DNA from: Voacanga thouarsii
Taxonomy: Eukaryota; Streptophyta; Magnoliopsida; Gentianales; Apocynaceae
Reading direction: 5' to 3'
DNA: 64,000 bases
Assembly (NCBI GenBank): GCA_026120185.1
Contig: JANUWF010002014.1
Location: 186,001 to 250,000, forward strand
The first letter of the stretch is position 1. Each line of letters begins with the position of its first letter. Of this stretch, positions 25,651-38,125 are shown piece after piece. The position numbers were made by a program, and so were the translations under genes. Under the pieces are notes generated by a model. It saw only the letters and a program-made list of their open reading frames with translations, did not search any database and was not told the DNA's origin.

Positions 25651-28600
25651 ACAATATCATGAAAGCTTGGATTTTATTGATTTAACGATGTTTATATATT
25701 TATATGTCTATATATGTAAATATGTATATATGTTCTTTGTGTAAATAAGTGCCATATCTTGTTGTATGTATAAATGTACCTTAACTAACTATAATACCCC
25801 CCATTTTACCTTTGACTAGCTACTATTTGTAATACAATGAGAATTTGTATCAATAGCCAGAACAAAAGTTGATCGGTGTAATGAGACGAATATTTTGGTG
25901 TGATAATATTTGGTTGGGACCTGGATGTAGTTATTAGATTTGTTCTACCCGTACTCTAAATCTTTGAAAGGCTACTATTATTAATAAAATAACAATTTGA
26001 GGGTACGCTGAGAAGAGAAATTTATCAGTGCAATGAAACGAACGTTTTGGTGTGAATTATGCTATTTGGGTTACCGGGGGCATTTCCATCATTTTGACCG
26101 TGACTACGACTTTGACTAAAAATTTGACCAAATAGAGAAGAAATTGAAGAATTTAAGAATTACCAATGGATTCAATGGAATTTTTGGAGTTGAATGGTGA
26201 AATAAAATATTTTTCCATTTCGGACCCGAATTTTGGTTATTTTTGAGAAAAATTCTAAATGAAGTTGAAATTGAAACAAGCGGCATAATGTGATTGGTGG
26301 ATGAAAATAAGTGTCCTTTAGTGATTGGATAATAAGGCCAAGTCTTTCTATTTGATTGGTTGAGATAAATTGAGATAATAGTTTATAAGTATTTTTACTA
26401 AGCTTATTTAGCAAGATTTTCATAAGCTTCCTTAATAAGATTTTGACCTCACTAATTCTAATTGACCATGTGATATATTTTCCATAAGAATGGAGGTGGA
26501 GAGGTTGAAATATAGCTTGAATTTTGTCCATAAAGAATGGAGAAAGAAAAGGGAGAGAAAAAGAAAGGAAAAGGAAAGAAAAGCCAGAGAAAATTGAGAG
26601 AAAGAGAAAAAAGAGAGAGAAAGAAAGAAGTGTGTGTGTGTGTGTTCTTGGTGTGTTCTTGGTGTTTTTAGTGCAAAATCACTTCAAATAGCCTCAAATA
26701 TAAGGTAAAATCCTATACTTCAAGAATTAAAGTTGTAGATTTCAATATGGTGATCATTATGATATCAATTTTAACATGAAAATATGATTTTCTTGTCTTG
26801 ATTTTTTTTTATCAAAGCTAGGGTTTGTGAACTTTTGTGTATGAACCATAGATATGCTTGTATAAGTACCGGCTGCCTAAGGGTTTTTGAATGAATTTTT
26901 GTGTGAGGAAGAACTGAGTAATTATGGAGATTTGAAGGCTTATTTTTAGTTGAGGAGGTGATGATCAAAGTAGAGTAAAAATGGAATTTACCTAGTTGGA
27001 AAAATAGATTAAACTAGCTTTTGATTAGAAGAGATGAATTTGTGTTGAATAAGTGTACCTTTTGTGAGTTACTGGAAATTTGGAAATTCAGAATTAAAGA
27101 TGATTTGAAGGAAAATTAAGTGAATTAATGGTTCCAAAGTGTTAAAGACTAAAGGAAAATAAAGAAAGCATGAATAGTAGGTTTGAGGCAAAACTACTGG
27201 GGCTGTTTTTGGCCAATAACATGTTACAAGAACCAAAACTCTAAAAAATGCCTATACGGAATTAAAGTTAAGAGTCTTATGGTCGATTTGGTATATCATA
27301 GAGCTAAATTGGAGTTGTGATTGAAACTTATGTGCTAAACAAAATGATGTGTCAAACGAGTGAAATTCCAAAAAAATAGTTTGAAAATGGATGAATTTAA
27401 GGATGATTAATTGCGTGATTTTTGATGAAATTAATGGGAAAAAAGAATTGAATCCTTTGTATATGAAGGGAGAAAGGTTGTGGAAAAGGGAAAATAAAAG
27501 AATTGATAAAACAACGAAAAAATGACGTGAACAAAAGTTGATCGTTTTCCTTTATCGTCGGCCCCAACGGCTAAACATCGGTTGGACATCGGGCACGTCG
27601 GCTAATTGTTGGCTATTTTTTGGCCAAACACGGTTTGACCCGAAAATAATATTTGGTGTAAGTTTATCAGTAAATGGCCAATGGTTCATTGAAAATGGTA
27701 GAAATAGTGGTTGAACGGCTGTGAACGGAAAAGTTTAGTCATGACACGAAGTGAGTCCCATGGAGCTCTAAAACTTTTTCTAAAGCTAATGTGCTTTATT
27801 TTTTCCATGAAATGCTATGTTTTATACCATTTTGGAAATCTCTGAATATGTTTAAGGTTTAACTGAGCGAGAACTATTTTTACGCCATTCTAGGCTTGAA
27901 TGAACTTCATAATTGGCTTGGAAACCTTAACAAATGTTTAAAGTATGAATTTGTGAATTTAGTCCTTTTAGATTAAATATTTGGGATTTTTAGAAAATGG
28001 TAATTTTGGAATCGGGTATTCATAAATTGACTAGAATGCCCTTATTGGAACATTTTATGGAAATATGTTTGGAAACTTCGATTTCAATCTTCTTTTGGGA
28101 TTTCAATTATGGATTTCTTGACATGAGTTTCTTTTTGGAATCGGATATTTGGAAAACGATCCAAATGTCCTTATTGAAATAATTTATGAAAACCTTTGGA
28201 ATCAGATATTCAGCAAATGATCGAAATATCCTTATTGGAACTTTTGTTAATACTTTTTAAATCGGGTAAAAGTAAAATGACCCGAATACCCTTGGAAATA
28301 ACTTTTGTGATCGAGTATAGGAAAATGACTCAAATACTCTTGGAAACTTGTTTTGATGTGAGAAAAGAACTCTTACCTTATTTTGACAATGTAACACCCC
28401 ACTACCTAGGCCAAACAGGGCCGGGGATGTCGCCCTGTCCAAAGGACAAGGGGTCTTTATAACTAGGTCACACAAACAAAAATAAAACAATACTTTAAAA
28501 TTAAACTTATTACAATCCAAAAATTCAAGACAAATCCAAAATAAAAATTGTTCACTCTCAACTCCTAAAGCATTACATAAAATAGATAACAGAATATCTT

Positions 28601-29910
28601 CCACGCAGGCAACAACTAGCTACTCATCCCTACAGCAGGATCGACCTGAAATCATGGTAAAAAGGGCGATGAGATAAAAAATCTCAGTAAGTCCGTGTGT
28701 GCTTTGAGTGTCCAGTGATAACAGTTCATGAATGCAAGATGTAAGAACTTCATAAGAAAAAGTACTGATAAGCAATAAACAATATTAAAAATAAAGAGTG
28801 GCGTTTTGGCTTTTCCAACCATACATGTACAATAAAATCAACCACTCAAAAGGGCGGCCATGGGTTACCACACGTTGGGCCCCATAACCATATAACGGTC
28901 AAATGCCACACTTTGTGTAAACTGACAAAAATGTAGGTGATCGGCCTACTGGGTAAGATACTCCTCCTTCTCTACACCCAAACAAAACCGGTTGTCCACT
29001 TCGACAACACACAGTCCACATGACTGAAACCTGCTAGCTCGGACCGGCATGACTAAGTAGTACTGATGTTTCTCTAAGTTAAGTTCATCTTTTAGAGGTG
29101 GCCTCCTGCCAGAAGACTCACTCTTGCTCTTCAAAACTAGTACTACTAGCCTACCCTTATTAAGTACTTAACGTAGTTTATCCCACTTGGGAGAAAACTA
29201 ATAAAACATAGCTTTACTCGAAAATGGCAATTAAGGGTTTCTAAAGTCCTTGTCCTTGTCAAAAATCAGTTTTAGAAATAGTTTAGTGTTTGAATAAAAC
29301 TGCTTGTTGTTTTTCAAATAATTAGTTTGACCAAAATAAGAAAGGAAACAGTCCCTAATTGCCTTTACCGAATCAGTGTTCACAAACATCGCGATTAGCT
29401 TGCCATAATAACTTTTTACAACAAACAAGTTTTATGCAGGAGCTTATTTGATCCTTTGCTCGGGATAAATAAAGATCTCCTAAAGCTGACCTAACCTCGC
29501 CTGGGGTAAACATAAGCCATAATTAAACTCAAGGCAAAATTTGCTTTCACAAATAATCCTGGTTCAACTTACTACAGTCATGACCCTAGTGTCCTAAGTT
29601 TTAAGGCTAGATAATAATTAAAGGGTTTATAAAATAAATCTAGCTTGATATTAAAATAACTAGGGTTTGTGAAATAGTTACTAATAAGTTGTAGGTTTAA
29701 ATCTTGATATAAATAAATTAGGGTTTATTTAATGAAGTATCCTAGGTCCTAGATGATATTATTTAAAATAATGATTTATAATAACTAATGGTTAGAAAAT
29801 AATTGGTAAATAAAATTAGTTGTAAGTAAATTTTATTATTATGTATGAACATAAGACTTAAAAAATTAATATTTTCCCTATTATGATTATTTATACAAAA
29901 GGCTTTATTT

Positions 29911-29912
29911 GA

Positions 29913-29954
<42 letters not shown>
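29911..29954. repeat. (ATT)n microsatellite in A4
   Basis: About fourteen ATT/TTA units in an AT-rich part of the A4 LTR. The equivalent part of A1 and A2 is AT-rich but lacks a run of this length, so it grew after insertion. Confidence 0.9.
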
Positions 29955-29957
<3 letters not shown>

Positions 29958-30701
29958 ATATCTATATATTTTATTTCTTTAACAAAAGCTATCATTTATT
30001 TGACTAAAATATCATTATTTTATATAATAGTCCAAATCCACATTTTCCTAGGGTTTTCGAAATCACTAGAAGGACTAGTATTAATTATTTTATTGATAAA
30101 ATAAAATTGGCTAACTTAATTAGCTTAGGGACAACAAGGTCATGATCATAATTCCTATTGCTAACGATAATCATGAACATACACTCTACACTAATCAACA
30201 AAACATCCAAATCATGGATAAAAGCATAGATCCAAATCTAAAAACACATGATCCAAACTCCATTAAACATAATCATATTCATGGCCTCAACAAGAATACA
30301 AGAACATAAAATCCTATTCATCAAAGGTGACATAATCTCTAACATGCTCAATCACTCATACTACTCACGATATGAAGGCATGCATCAAACCCTAAAACAT
30401 CATAAAATTTAACCAAGACAAATCCTCCTCATGCATCAGTCCCAACTCCATCATATAAACACATTCATTCTCATGCTTCAATCTCAACTCTATCACAAAA
30501 CACATGCTCAAACTTTAATCATAATCCATCCTTTTCCAAAACATCCTAAAGACATTAATCTAGAATTTAAAGAGAGGATTGAAGAGGCTTTCTTGAATGA
30601 TGACTACCTTTAAGATGTTTCAGGAGAATCTTCACGCTTGGAAGGCTTGATCTGTCCAAGGAGGAAGAAGAGAAATTGCCATGGTTGGAGTAACCATTCC
30701 G

Positions 30702-30704
<3 letters not shown>

Positions 30705-30748
<44 letters not shown>
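30705..30748. repeat. (AG)n microsatellite in A4
   Basis: An AG run directly follows 'attccgcca'. A GA/CT tract sits at the same place in A1 5' LTR (50041-50080), A2 (57041-57073) and A1 3' LTR (61153-61193), with differing length, so it is an ancestral LTR feature that has drifted. Confidence 0.9.
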
Positions 30749-30751
<3 letters not shown>

Positions 30752-32333
30752 ATTAGTATATACTCATTAAGATCAAAGATGGGAGAAGATGGAGTTAATT
30801 GTTCATGCTTACCTTGAAGGTATTCTTGAGCCCTCAAGAAATTTTTGGTTTTTGATCTAAAAGTGGAACTTTGATTTCAACGTTTGATGTTAAAAATTAC
30901 AGAAATGGATTCAAGAGGATGAGTAGGTGTGATCTGGAGTTTTTAGAGAAGATTGGAGAGGTTTTGAGTCGTCTTAGGCATGAAAATGGTGGTAGGTGTT
31001 CTTAGAGGTTTGGAGAGAATGAAGGAAGCTGGACGAAATTCTACTTGGAAAGATTGGCTGACTGGTTTGGAGAATTTTGGTAATTGGGTTTTCAGATTTA
31101 GGAGAAAAAGGAAAACTGGTTGTTTGAAATTCAAAAGGAATAATTTAGGGAATAAATTATGGTAGCAAATATGGTAAGAAGATCTTCGTTGATGGAGGTC
31201 TTTTGGAAGCTTCAATGGCCGACTGAATTGCTGGAATTCTATTGAGATGAATGTTGGTTGAATTAGCTTTAGGGTGGCCAAAATATAGTGTACAACGGTG
31301 AGGGAATTTTCTGGATGTATGAGGCTTAATCTATGGAAGGTTGATGAAATAAATTGCTGGAATTTTGGACTCCAATTGAGGGCTTGATTGCAGTGATTGA
31401 TGGAGGGATTTTAGGAGCAGCCATGGAGCATTTTCGTGCAGGACAATGGTGAGGAAGATGAAGTTCAGTTCATGGCTGACCAAGGTGGGTTTTACAGAAA
31501 AATGGGATGAGTTTCGAACAAGGGTGAAGAAGAAAGAAAACTATAATTTTCTGGTTGGTTTTTTTTTCTCAAGGCTTGCTGGAAATTCTGTACAGATTTT
31601 TCTGCCGTGCTTCTGCCAATTTATAGAAGGTTTGAAGGGGCTTTGGATGGTCCTTGAAGGCTGGTTTCCATCCTTCTTTATGGAGGAAAGATAAGGTTGA
31701 ATTGCTGGTTGAAAAGCTGGAAGAAACAACTTGATTCTTGGCTCACCAAACTACGAAAACTGCCCAGGAATTTTCCTGGTTTGAACAGTTTTTTGAGCAG
31801 TCCAGTTTTGGCTGAAATTTTCAGTCTTGAAGTTGAGGAAATTGGTTATTGTTCTGGCAGTATTTGAAAGGGAATGATGGCTGAAGATTTTGACAATTCA
31901 ACTTATTAAGAAGCTAGAAAATTTTCCAGATTACTACATGAAGAAGATGAACACATATAGGTTGGAGTTTGAAAGTTCAACCATGGAGATTAATTCTCTT
32001 AGGAACCTTCCATAACTCTTCCCCATTTTTTATCAACAAGATATCCTCACAAAGACATTTTCAATACCTCAATATCACAGAACCTTGCTGGAATTTTCTG
32101 GAAATAAATTTGGCTTAGATAAATTGAACAACCTAATTGATTAAGAACTAAGGAAAGCTAGAGATCAAAAAGGGTATGAATCGCTTAGAAAATTTTGTAG
32201 GGCACAAGAGTAGGATTAGGACATTCTTTTCATGTCTCCCCTAGGACAATAGTCCTACTCCTCCCTAGGGCATGCAAGGGCCGAAATATAGCCTACCAAA
32301 AAAAAAAAAAATTTAATCATGCTAAAACTCAAA

Positions 32334-32400
32334 TGATGGAATTTGAACTCAAGACCTCAAGAATTAATTCCAAAGCTCTAACCACTACTCCACAATAACT
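32334..32400 (-). other. tRNA-like segment in A4
   Basis: This is the A4 counterpart of the A3 tRNA-like segment. On the minus strand the A-box-like TGGAGTAGTGG (plus 32382-32392) and B-box-like GAGTTCAAATTCC (plus 32338-32350) are both recognisable but diverged. Confidence 0.5.
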
Positions 32401-33661
32401 CTTTTTCTTATTTTCTCTCCCAAATATTTTTTCCTATTTAATCCTTAAGCTATCCCCCTATTTCCACCTGAAGCAAAATTACCATTTTGCCCTTCTCACT
32501 CAATAAACACGATTAAGCCTTCTAGTCTACAAATCACAAATCCAAAGCACATAAAAGCATACAAAAATACATTTATGCATGCAAGAAAATATGATATTCA
32601 TCCCAATCCCCTTGCTCTAGGGTTGGTTTTAATTGGGGTTTCACAGACAAGGTTTTGGAAAATGATCTCTCCATATGAGATTGACTTTGGAAAGTGACAT
32701 TTTGATCCTAAAAATTGTTTTATTAGCCTGATGTGCCTATGGAATGAATTGATTAGCTTTGCGGAGCCTATGGAAATTATTAACTGACTTGCAAGTCAGT
32801 GGGATTAAATTCCAGAAAATAATATTTTGCCCTAACAATGTTTTTCTTGATAAGGAAAATGGTTTTCTGATGTGCTCAAGTATGAGATTTTTTTTTTAGA
32901 TTTGGAAATATGGTGAACAATAAGAATATTGAATTCTTGATTTCTTGAACTTAACAATCATTGAACACATGGCATATGCACTAACTTGAATACTTGGCAT
33001 ATGCACTAACTTGAATACTTAGCATAAGCACTAACTTGATTCTCGCTAGTACACTGTGTTGTACTTACCCTTCCGCTGACACATGGTTAAGTGCTGTAGC
33101 CTGCGGTCTAACTATAATAATACGTGGCACGAAGGCGAAGCCTTGTAAGCTTTGCATACATGCTGACCTTCTGTTGGAGAAGTGCTTGTGATTTGGAAAT
33201 TAAGGGCAATGTTTTGAAAGTGAAATAAAATTGTCCAAAAATGACTGATTTCTGAATAAACTCTTTATTAAAGAGTTTTGAAAATATTTCCAGTGAACAA
33301 ATGAAATGCTTTCCCCATAAAAGTTTTATGTACACTGTCTCTTTACTAAAGCACTTGCACACACGAGACTCATTGAGTGGTTTTCACTTACACGCGTGTT
33401 ATCTCTTTTGAAAAATTCAGGATCCGAGGAGCAGCGAAACCGCAGTGGACTTCCAGAGGCTCATGCTACCTCTTGAACCTGTTATACTCATGAGTGTATG
33501 TAACAGAAGCCAAATTCTTGTAGTTTTCTATGTTGGAAAAAAAAAATTTCCGTTGCCTTTTGAGTAAAGTTTGTTAAAAAGACCCCTTGTCTGAGTAATC
33601 TGATGGGGCGACATCCCACAAAGTTATAGCCCATTACGTTATGGAAATATCGGGTGTTATA

Positions 33662-34867
33662 CTAACTAACTTGATTAATATTGTAGTATACCTGTATAAT
33701 ACTAACAATATTTGTAAATGTCACTAACTTTTGTATTTTTTTGTGGGTATTTTGTGAATATTGAAGTCTTTTATTAGTATATGATTTTGTTTTTTTATTT
33801 GTTTAATTTTTGCTATTCTTTATTTTTCTTTTCGATTTGATTTTTATTTTTCTTTGAGTGCGAGGTTAACATCATCATGGACAATTATTTTTTAACACAA
33901 TATCAACAGAGTTACATTAATGATAGATTGGCAAAGTTACAAGCTCATATTGATGTTTTTAGTGAGACGTCAATATAAGCATTAGTGAATTCTTTTGTTG
34001 CCAATACAAATTCATCTGTTGAGTGGCATGAAGAAGCTTCCTAATGATTGTACGATCAAAGGATGCTGTTAGCTACGTTTGTTAAGCACACTTATGAGTT
34101 CATGCTGGCTTATAAAATTAACCATTGAAAAAAAAAATAGAGGCTATGAAGGACAATTGCACAATGCGACAAAAGAGGTATTCGATTCTACTTTATGCGC
34201 TAATAATTCTAATCTTTCTTTATCACATGATTTCTTAGGTTTCGCTCCATTCTTTGAGGACAATGGTCCAAATGATGATGTATGGAATTTAACATACCTC
34301 AAGGGGTTCAATTTTTTAATGCTGCATCATATGAAGTCCTTGGAGAATGTTGACAAATTCTACCCTACACCCTATCCAAATGGAGGTAATTTAGTTTTTG
34401 TAGATCATGCATTGAAAAGTAAGGATTTCTAGATTCCATCACTGAGAACTCAAATACTAAGTTTAAAGGGGAATTTTACTTGTGAAAAATCTTTTGAAGG
34501 GTTAATTGGTGATTTCAAAGTTTACGCCTTCTTTAGATACCATGTGCACTTATATGTTGACAAAAATATTTGTGTGTCTAAAGGAATGTTAGAGAATGAG
34601 GTTTATGTGTTTTTCTTTGTTGAGAAAATTTATTTTCATGAACCTTTTATTTTTCAAAAACCTCTCTTCTTTCTATTTTAATCAACCCTACATTTTTCAA
34701 TGAGCTTTAATTTCTTTTACAAAGATTTGATGAGGAAGCATGATGAGTGGAAATAGTTTCTACCTTTATTTTGGGTTTGGTTTTGTTTAAGTTGTTAAGT
34801 GTCTTTTACCCCATAGTAATAAGGAAAATATTTTCTGTCCTCAGTGTGGGGGAGTGAGTCGTGTCTT
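33662..34867 (+). mobile_element. D internal region, middle part, with unassigned coding remnants
   Basis: This stretch lies between C5 and B and belongs to D. At 33879 an ATG opens a short frame (about 33 codons, starting MDNYFLTQYQQ) that ends at a TAA. A further open stretch at 34079-34432 continues in the same frame past one stop to about 34680. The residues show no gag, zinc-knuckle, protease or RT motif, and I do not recognise them. Together they could be a broken ORF of a non-autonomous element. The last 60 bp (near 34845, 'agtgtgggggagtg') resemble the purine-rich 3' region of Tat/Athila-type elements. Confidence 0.4.
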
Positions 34868-35785
34868 TGTTGGGTATCTCATGCATATCATATATGGCGC
34901 AGTGGAAAAATAAGATTGAGATACCATCCTAGGACCCACATACGAGTGGAAAACAAGACATATAGAGAGCAAAGGTAAAGGCTATACCTTTCTTTGAGTG
35001 CCCGAAAAATAAATTTTTTTTTTCAAGTTTGATGATTGTGGCGCGATCCAGCAATCCTCTTGATCCAACACCACGAGAGTCGAATATCCAACCACTAAAA
35101 TCACAGTGTGTGATTATCTCTAATAGAAATGCACACAGAGGATCACACTCATGCACCAAGATTTTCTGTGCTAGCAGAAAACAAAGTGGCAGCTAGGGTT
35201 CTTCTTGTTTTTTAGAAAAACGAGAGAGAGAGAAGAAGAAGGTGTGTGTGTGTGTGTGTGTCCTTGGGTTTTTCATGAATGGCCTAATCCCATCAAGCTT
35301 CGTGCATATCCCCATACATGTCACGAAAATTCACTAAAAAATTAAAAATTCTAGAACAATTAAAATTCCCTAATTGTAATTGGAAACATCAAGTTCTCAC
35401 AATTACAATTTGGCCCATAAATTATAACTAATTATAATTTGGCCACAACTCCTTCTCTTTCTCGCAATTAACCCCACTATGTTATCAAATGACATTTTTA
35501 GTATATAATCCTCTATTATGTGTGACCTATTAGGTTTCCCAATCAATTGATAGCGAACATGAATTAATCTAAACGTCTTTGAGATTAATAATCCATAATT
35601 AATTAGAACTAATCATATTAATTCTAATCAGGATTGGTTTATTAATTCATCAATTAATAAACTCATATTCCCAGATCATGAGCGGTATCTAGCAACACAT
35701 CATAACCACCCAAGAGTCTAGGAAGTCAAGTAGCTTGACATGAACCCTTCAATAACAAACGACAGTGCAATTAACTCATTTCACC
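34868..35785 (-). mobile_element. B 3' LTR, 5' part deleted
   Basis: Collinear with 39966-40627 plus 42427-42745 of the 5' LTR, differing by roughly one base in ten over the first 80 bp by eye. Homology stops at 'tttcacc' (35785). The remaining ~800 bp of the LTR seen at 42746-43574 have no counterpart. It contains a (GT)n run at 35242-35261 that the 5' LTR has only as a short tract. Confidence 0.88.
35242..35261. repeat. (GT)n microsatellite in B 3' LTR
   Basis: Ten GT units after a short GA run. In the 5' LTR the same spot has a very long GA run and only four GT units, so the two microsatellites changed in opposite ways after insertion. Confidence 0.9.
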
Positions 35786-37300
35786 TATGAGCAATACGCC
35801 ATTGTGGTCACTAATGAGAAATCTAAATCTCTCAGGTGCCACACGTATCCTACTAGACCTATGAGGTTCTTGTATAGTCGAAGGTTCATCTATTCTCTCA
35901 ATAGATGTGGGATGAGACGGTAGATCCTTGTTTGTTTGATCTTCTTGAACTTCACTAAGTTCAATTTTACTCTCACTGTTCCCTTTGAGCATGTGCTCAT
36001 TCTCTAAGAAGACAGCATGCTTCAAAATAAACACTTTATTTTCAGAGGGTAGGTAGAAGTAATATCCAAAATATCCTTTCGGATATCCCACAAATAAACA
36101 CTTGTCAGACTTACCATCAAGTTTGTCTGACTGTGGCCTTTATACAAAGGCAGGACAACCCCATACTCGCAAGTGAGATAACTTTGGTTTCTTACCAAAG
36201 AACATCTTAAATGGTGTAGAATCAACCGATTTTGTTAGAACTCTGTTTAGTATATAAACAAAAGTTTCCAGTGCATACCCCCAAAACAATTTTGGTATAT
36301 CTGCAAAAGCCATCATGGTCCGTACCATGTCTAGAAAGGTTCGATTCCTTTTTTTAGATACATCGTTATGTTGAGGTGTATATGGTGGAGTCCATTGAGA
36401 TAATATACCATTATCTCTAACATAACTCAGAAACTCTTAGCTCAAGTATTCTCCTCCTCAATTAGATATTAGAGTTTTAATATTTTTGCCAAGTTATTTT
36501 TTTATTTCATTCTTGAAGTCTTTGAACTTATCAAAAGGCCTCAAATTTATATTTCATTAATTACAAATACCCGTATCGTGAGAAATCATCGATAAAGGTT
36601 ATGAAATAGTTATAACCTCCTCTTGCTTGTATTGACATTGGGCCACATACACCAGAATGTATGAGTTCTAATAACTTCTTGGCCCGTTCTCCTTTTCCTG
36701 AAAAAAGAGTTTTAGCCATTTTACCAAGTAAACAAGACTCGCATATTCTATATGATTCATAATCAAATGACCCTAAGTCACCAAGTTTGTGTAACTTAGA
36801 AACATGATTTTCGTTTACATGGCCTAAATGACAATGCCATAAGTAAGAGATGTTAAAGTTATCTATTTTAGGTTTCTTATTGTTTACATTGAGTATTGGA
36901 TTATCCAAGTCTAGAACATATAAACCATTAACCAAAGTTGCTAAACCATAATGAATATCATTCAACGAAAAAGAATAACATTTATTCTTAAATATAAAAT
37001 GAAATCCATTTAAGTCTAAACACAGAACTAAGATAATATTTTTCATTAAAACTGGTACATAATAACAGTTTTGTAATTCTAGAACTAATCCTAAAGGCAA
37101 GTTCAATTCGTATGTCCCCATAACAAGTGCAGCAACCTTTGCCCCATTTGCAGTACATAGGTCCACGTTGCCTTTCTCTAACCTTCTACTGCCCTTTAGT
37201 CCCTACAAGTTATTGCACAAATGAGATCCACATACGGTATCTAATACCCATATTTTATTTCTAAAGACAGTATTTTATCTCAATCATAAACATACCCGGA
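35771..37300 (-). pseudogene. B pol: protease remnant and integrase, broken before RT
   Basis: This encodes the middle of a copia polyprotein on the minus strand. At 37233-37241 the protease site reads DTV where D-T/S-G is required. From 37166 a long open frame has the GAG-pre-integrase zinc-finger region (YLWHCHLGHVN then CESC) and integrase core. The first catalytic Asp of D,D35E is lost: HSGVCGPM, Gly at 36651-36653, where HTD is usual. FIDDFSRY and GGEY are kept. Stops and frameshifts split it near 36560, 36480 and 36140. The C-terminal frame reaches SSRIR and VLLIG, the copia segment just before RT, and then enters LTR sequence. It cannot make a working enzyme. Confidence 0.92.
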
Positions 37301-37332
37301 GTAGAAGTAGAAGTGCTTGTAAGCTTCTCCTT

Positions 37333-38125
37333 TTACTTCTTGTCTTTAACGGTCTCCGTGTATGCTTTGCAGTTGTGCCTCCAATGGCCTATCTTACCAC
37401 AATAATAGCATAGGCCCTTGGTAGTAGCGTCCTTCTTATTCACACCATCTTTGGGCTTCATGGGAGCCTTCTTCTTCTTTTGAACTTTCTTCTTAGAAGA
37501 AGAAGATTCTACCATTATAACTACATTGGAATCCTTTTTCATGGAGGACTCTACAGTTTTGAGAAGATTGATCAACTCAGGAATGGTGGACTCAATCTTG
37601 TTCATCTGATAGTTAATCAAAAATTGTGAGAAACTATTAGGTAAAGACTATAGAATTAAGTCAATACTTAAGTCATGATCCATCACGAACCCGGGAGATC
37701 TAAGCTTCTCTATTAAGCCCAGCATCTTCAGCCCATGAATGGCCACAAAAGAACCCTTTGCCATTTTGCAATAGAATAGTTTCTTCGAGATCTCGTATCT
37801 CTCAGTTCTGGCTTAGGCGTCAAACAGCTCTCGGAGATGTAGCATAATTGATTGAGCATCCATATGCTCGTGTCGTTTTTGCAACTCAGGAGTCATGGAT
37901 GCCAGCATAATACATGATGACGTATCACTATCCTCCTCGTGCCTTTAGTGGACAACATACTCATCAACATGAGCATCTTGAGCTGGTGGTGGCGGAATAG
38001 GAGCATTTGGCACGTAGAGCAACTTTTTCAATTTGAGAACGATTCTCAAATTTCTATACCAGTCGAGGTAGTTTGATTCGTTTAACTTGTTGGTTTGCAA
38101 GATGCTACGTAGGTTTAGGTTTGTT
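37333..38125 (-). pseudogene. B gag with CCHC zinc knuckle
   Basis: The Gag of a copia element, which would form the particle and bind RNA. The minus-strand translation opens near 38125 with a recognisable capsid (UBN2-type) start, including LDWYRNLRIVL, and ends with a complete zinc knuckle CYYCGKIGHWRHNC (CX2CX4HX4C) near 37370-37413. The last part (37333-37620) is open. Upstream there are in-frame stops near 37945, 37815 and 37650, and the apparent start is ATG TAA, so translation could not begin there. It is continuous in one frame, so decay is by point mutation, not by rearrangement. Confidence 0.9.

Larger units (their letters stand above)
28390..32645 (-). mobile_element. A4: A-family solo LTR (4.26 kb)
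   Basis: A4 runs from TGTAACACC at 28390 to GGGGTTTCACA at 32645. It is flanked by GACAA at 28385-28389 and 32646-32650, a perfect TSD. It is collinear with A2 in the same orientation. It keeps the donor-like AAG|GTAAGC (minus strand, plus about 30811) and the acceptor-like TTTCAG|GTCGATCC (about 28640-28655), while a second donor-like site further downstream, at plus about 29443, has decayed. It holds an (ATT)n tract, an (AG)n tract and the tRNA-like segment. Small open frames within it (for example 30943-31694) are not credible genes. Confidence 0.88.
25790..33661 (+). mobile_element. C5: C-family solo LTR, interrupted by A4
   Basis: C5 starts TATAATACCCC and ends GGTGTTATA. Both terminal dinucleotides are TA where TG and CA are expected, consistent with transitions at the ends. 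The flanks are CTAAC at 25785-25789 and 33662-33666. Without A4 it is about 3.6 kb. Landmarks in order are a donor-like ATAAG|GTAAAA near 26703, CpG minisatellite 27548-27622, ~57-bp repeats 27995-28345, then A4, then an acceptor-like TTCAG|GATCC at 33416-33425. The sequence before 28389 and after 32651 joins smoothly when compared with C1 around 19920-19990. Confidence 0.85.

Noticed and set aside
30943..31729. Open frames of 60-112 codons in A4
   Set aside because: The homologous parts of A1, A2 and A3 do not keep these frames; they are chance frames in a non-coding LTR.
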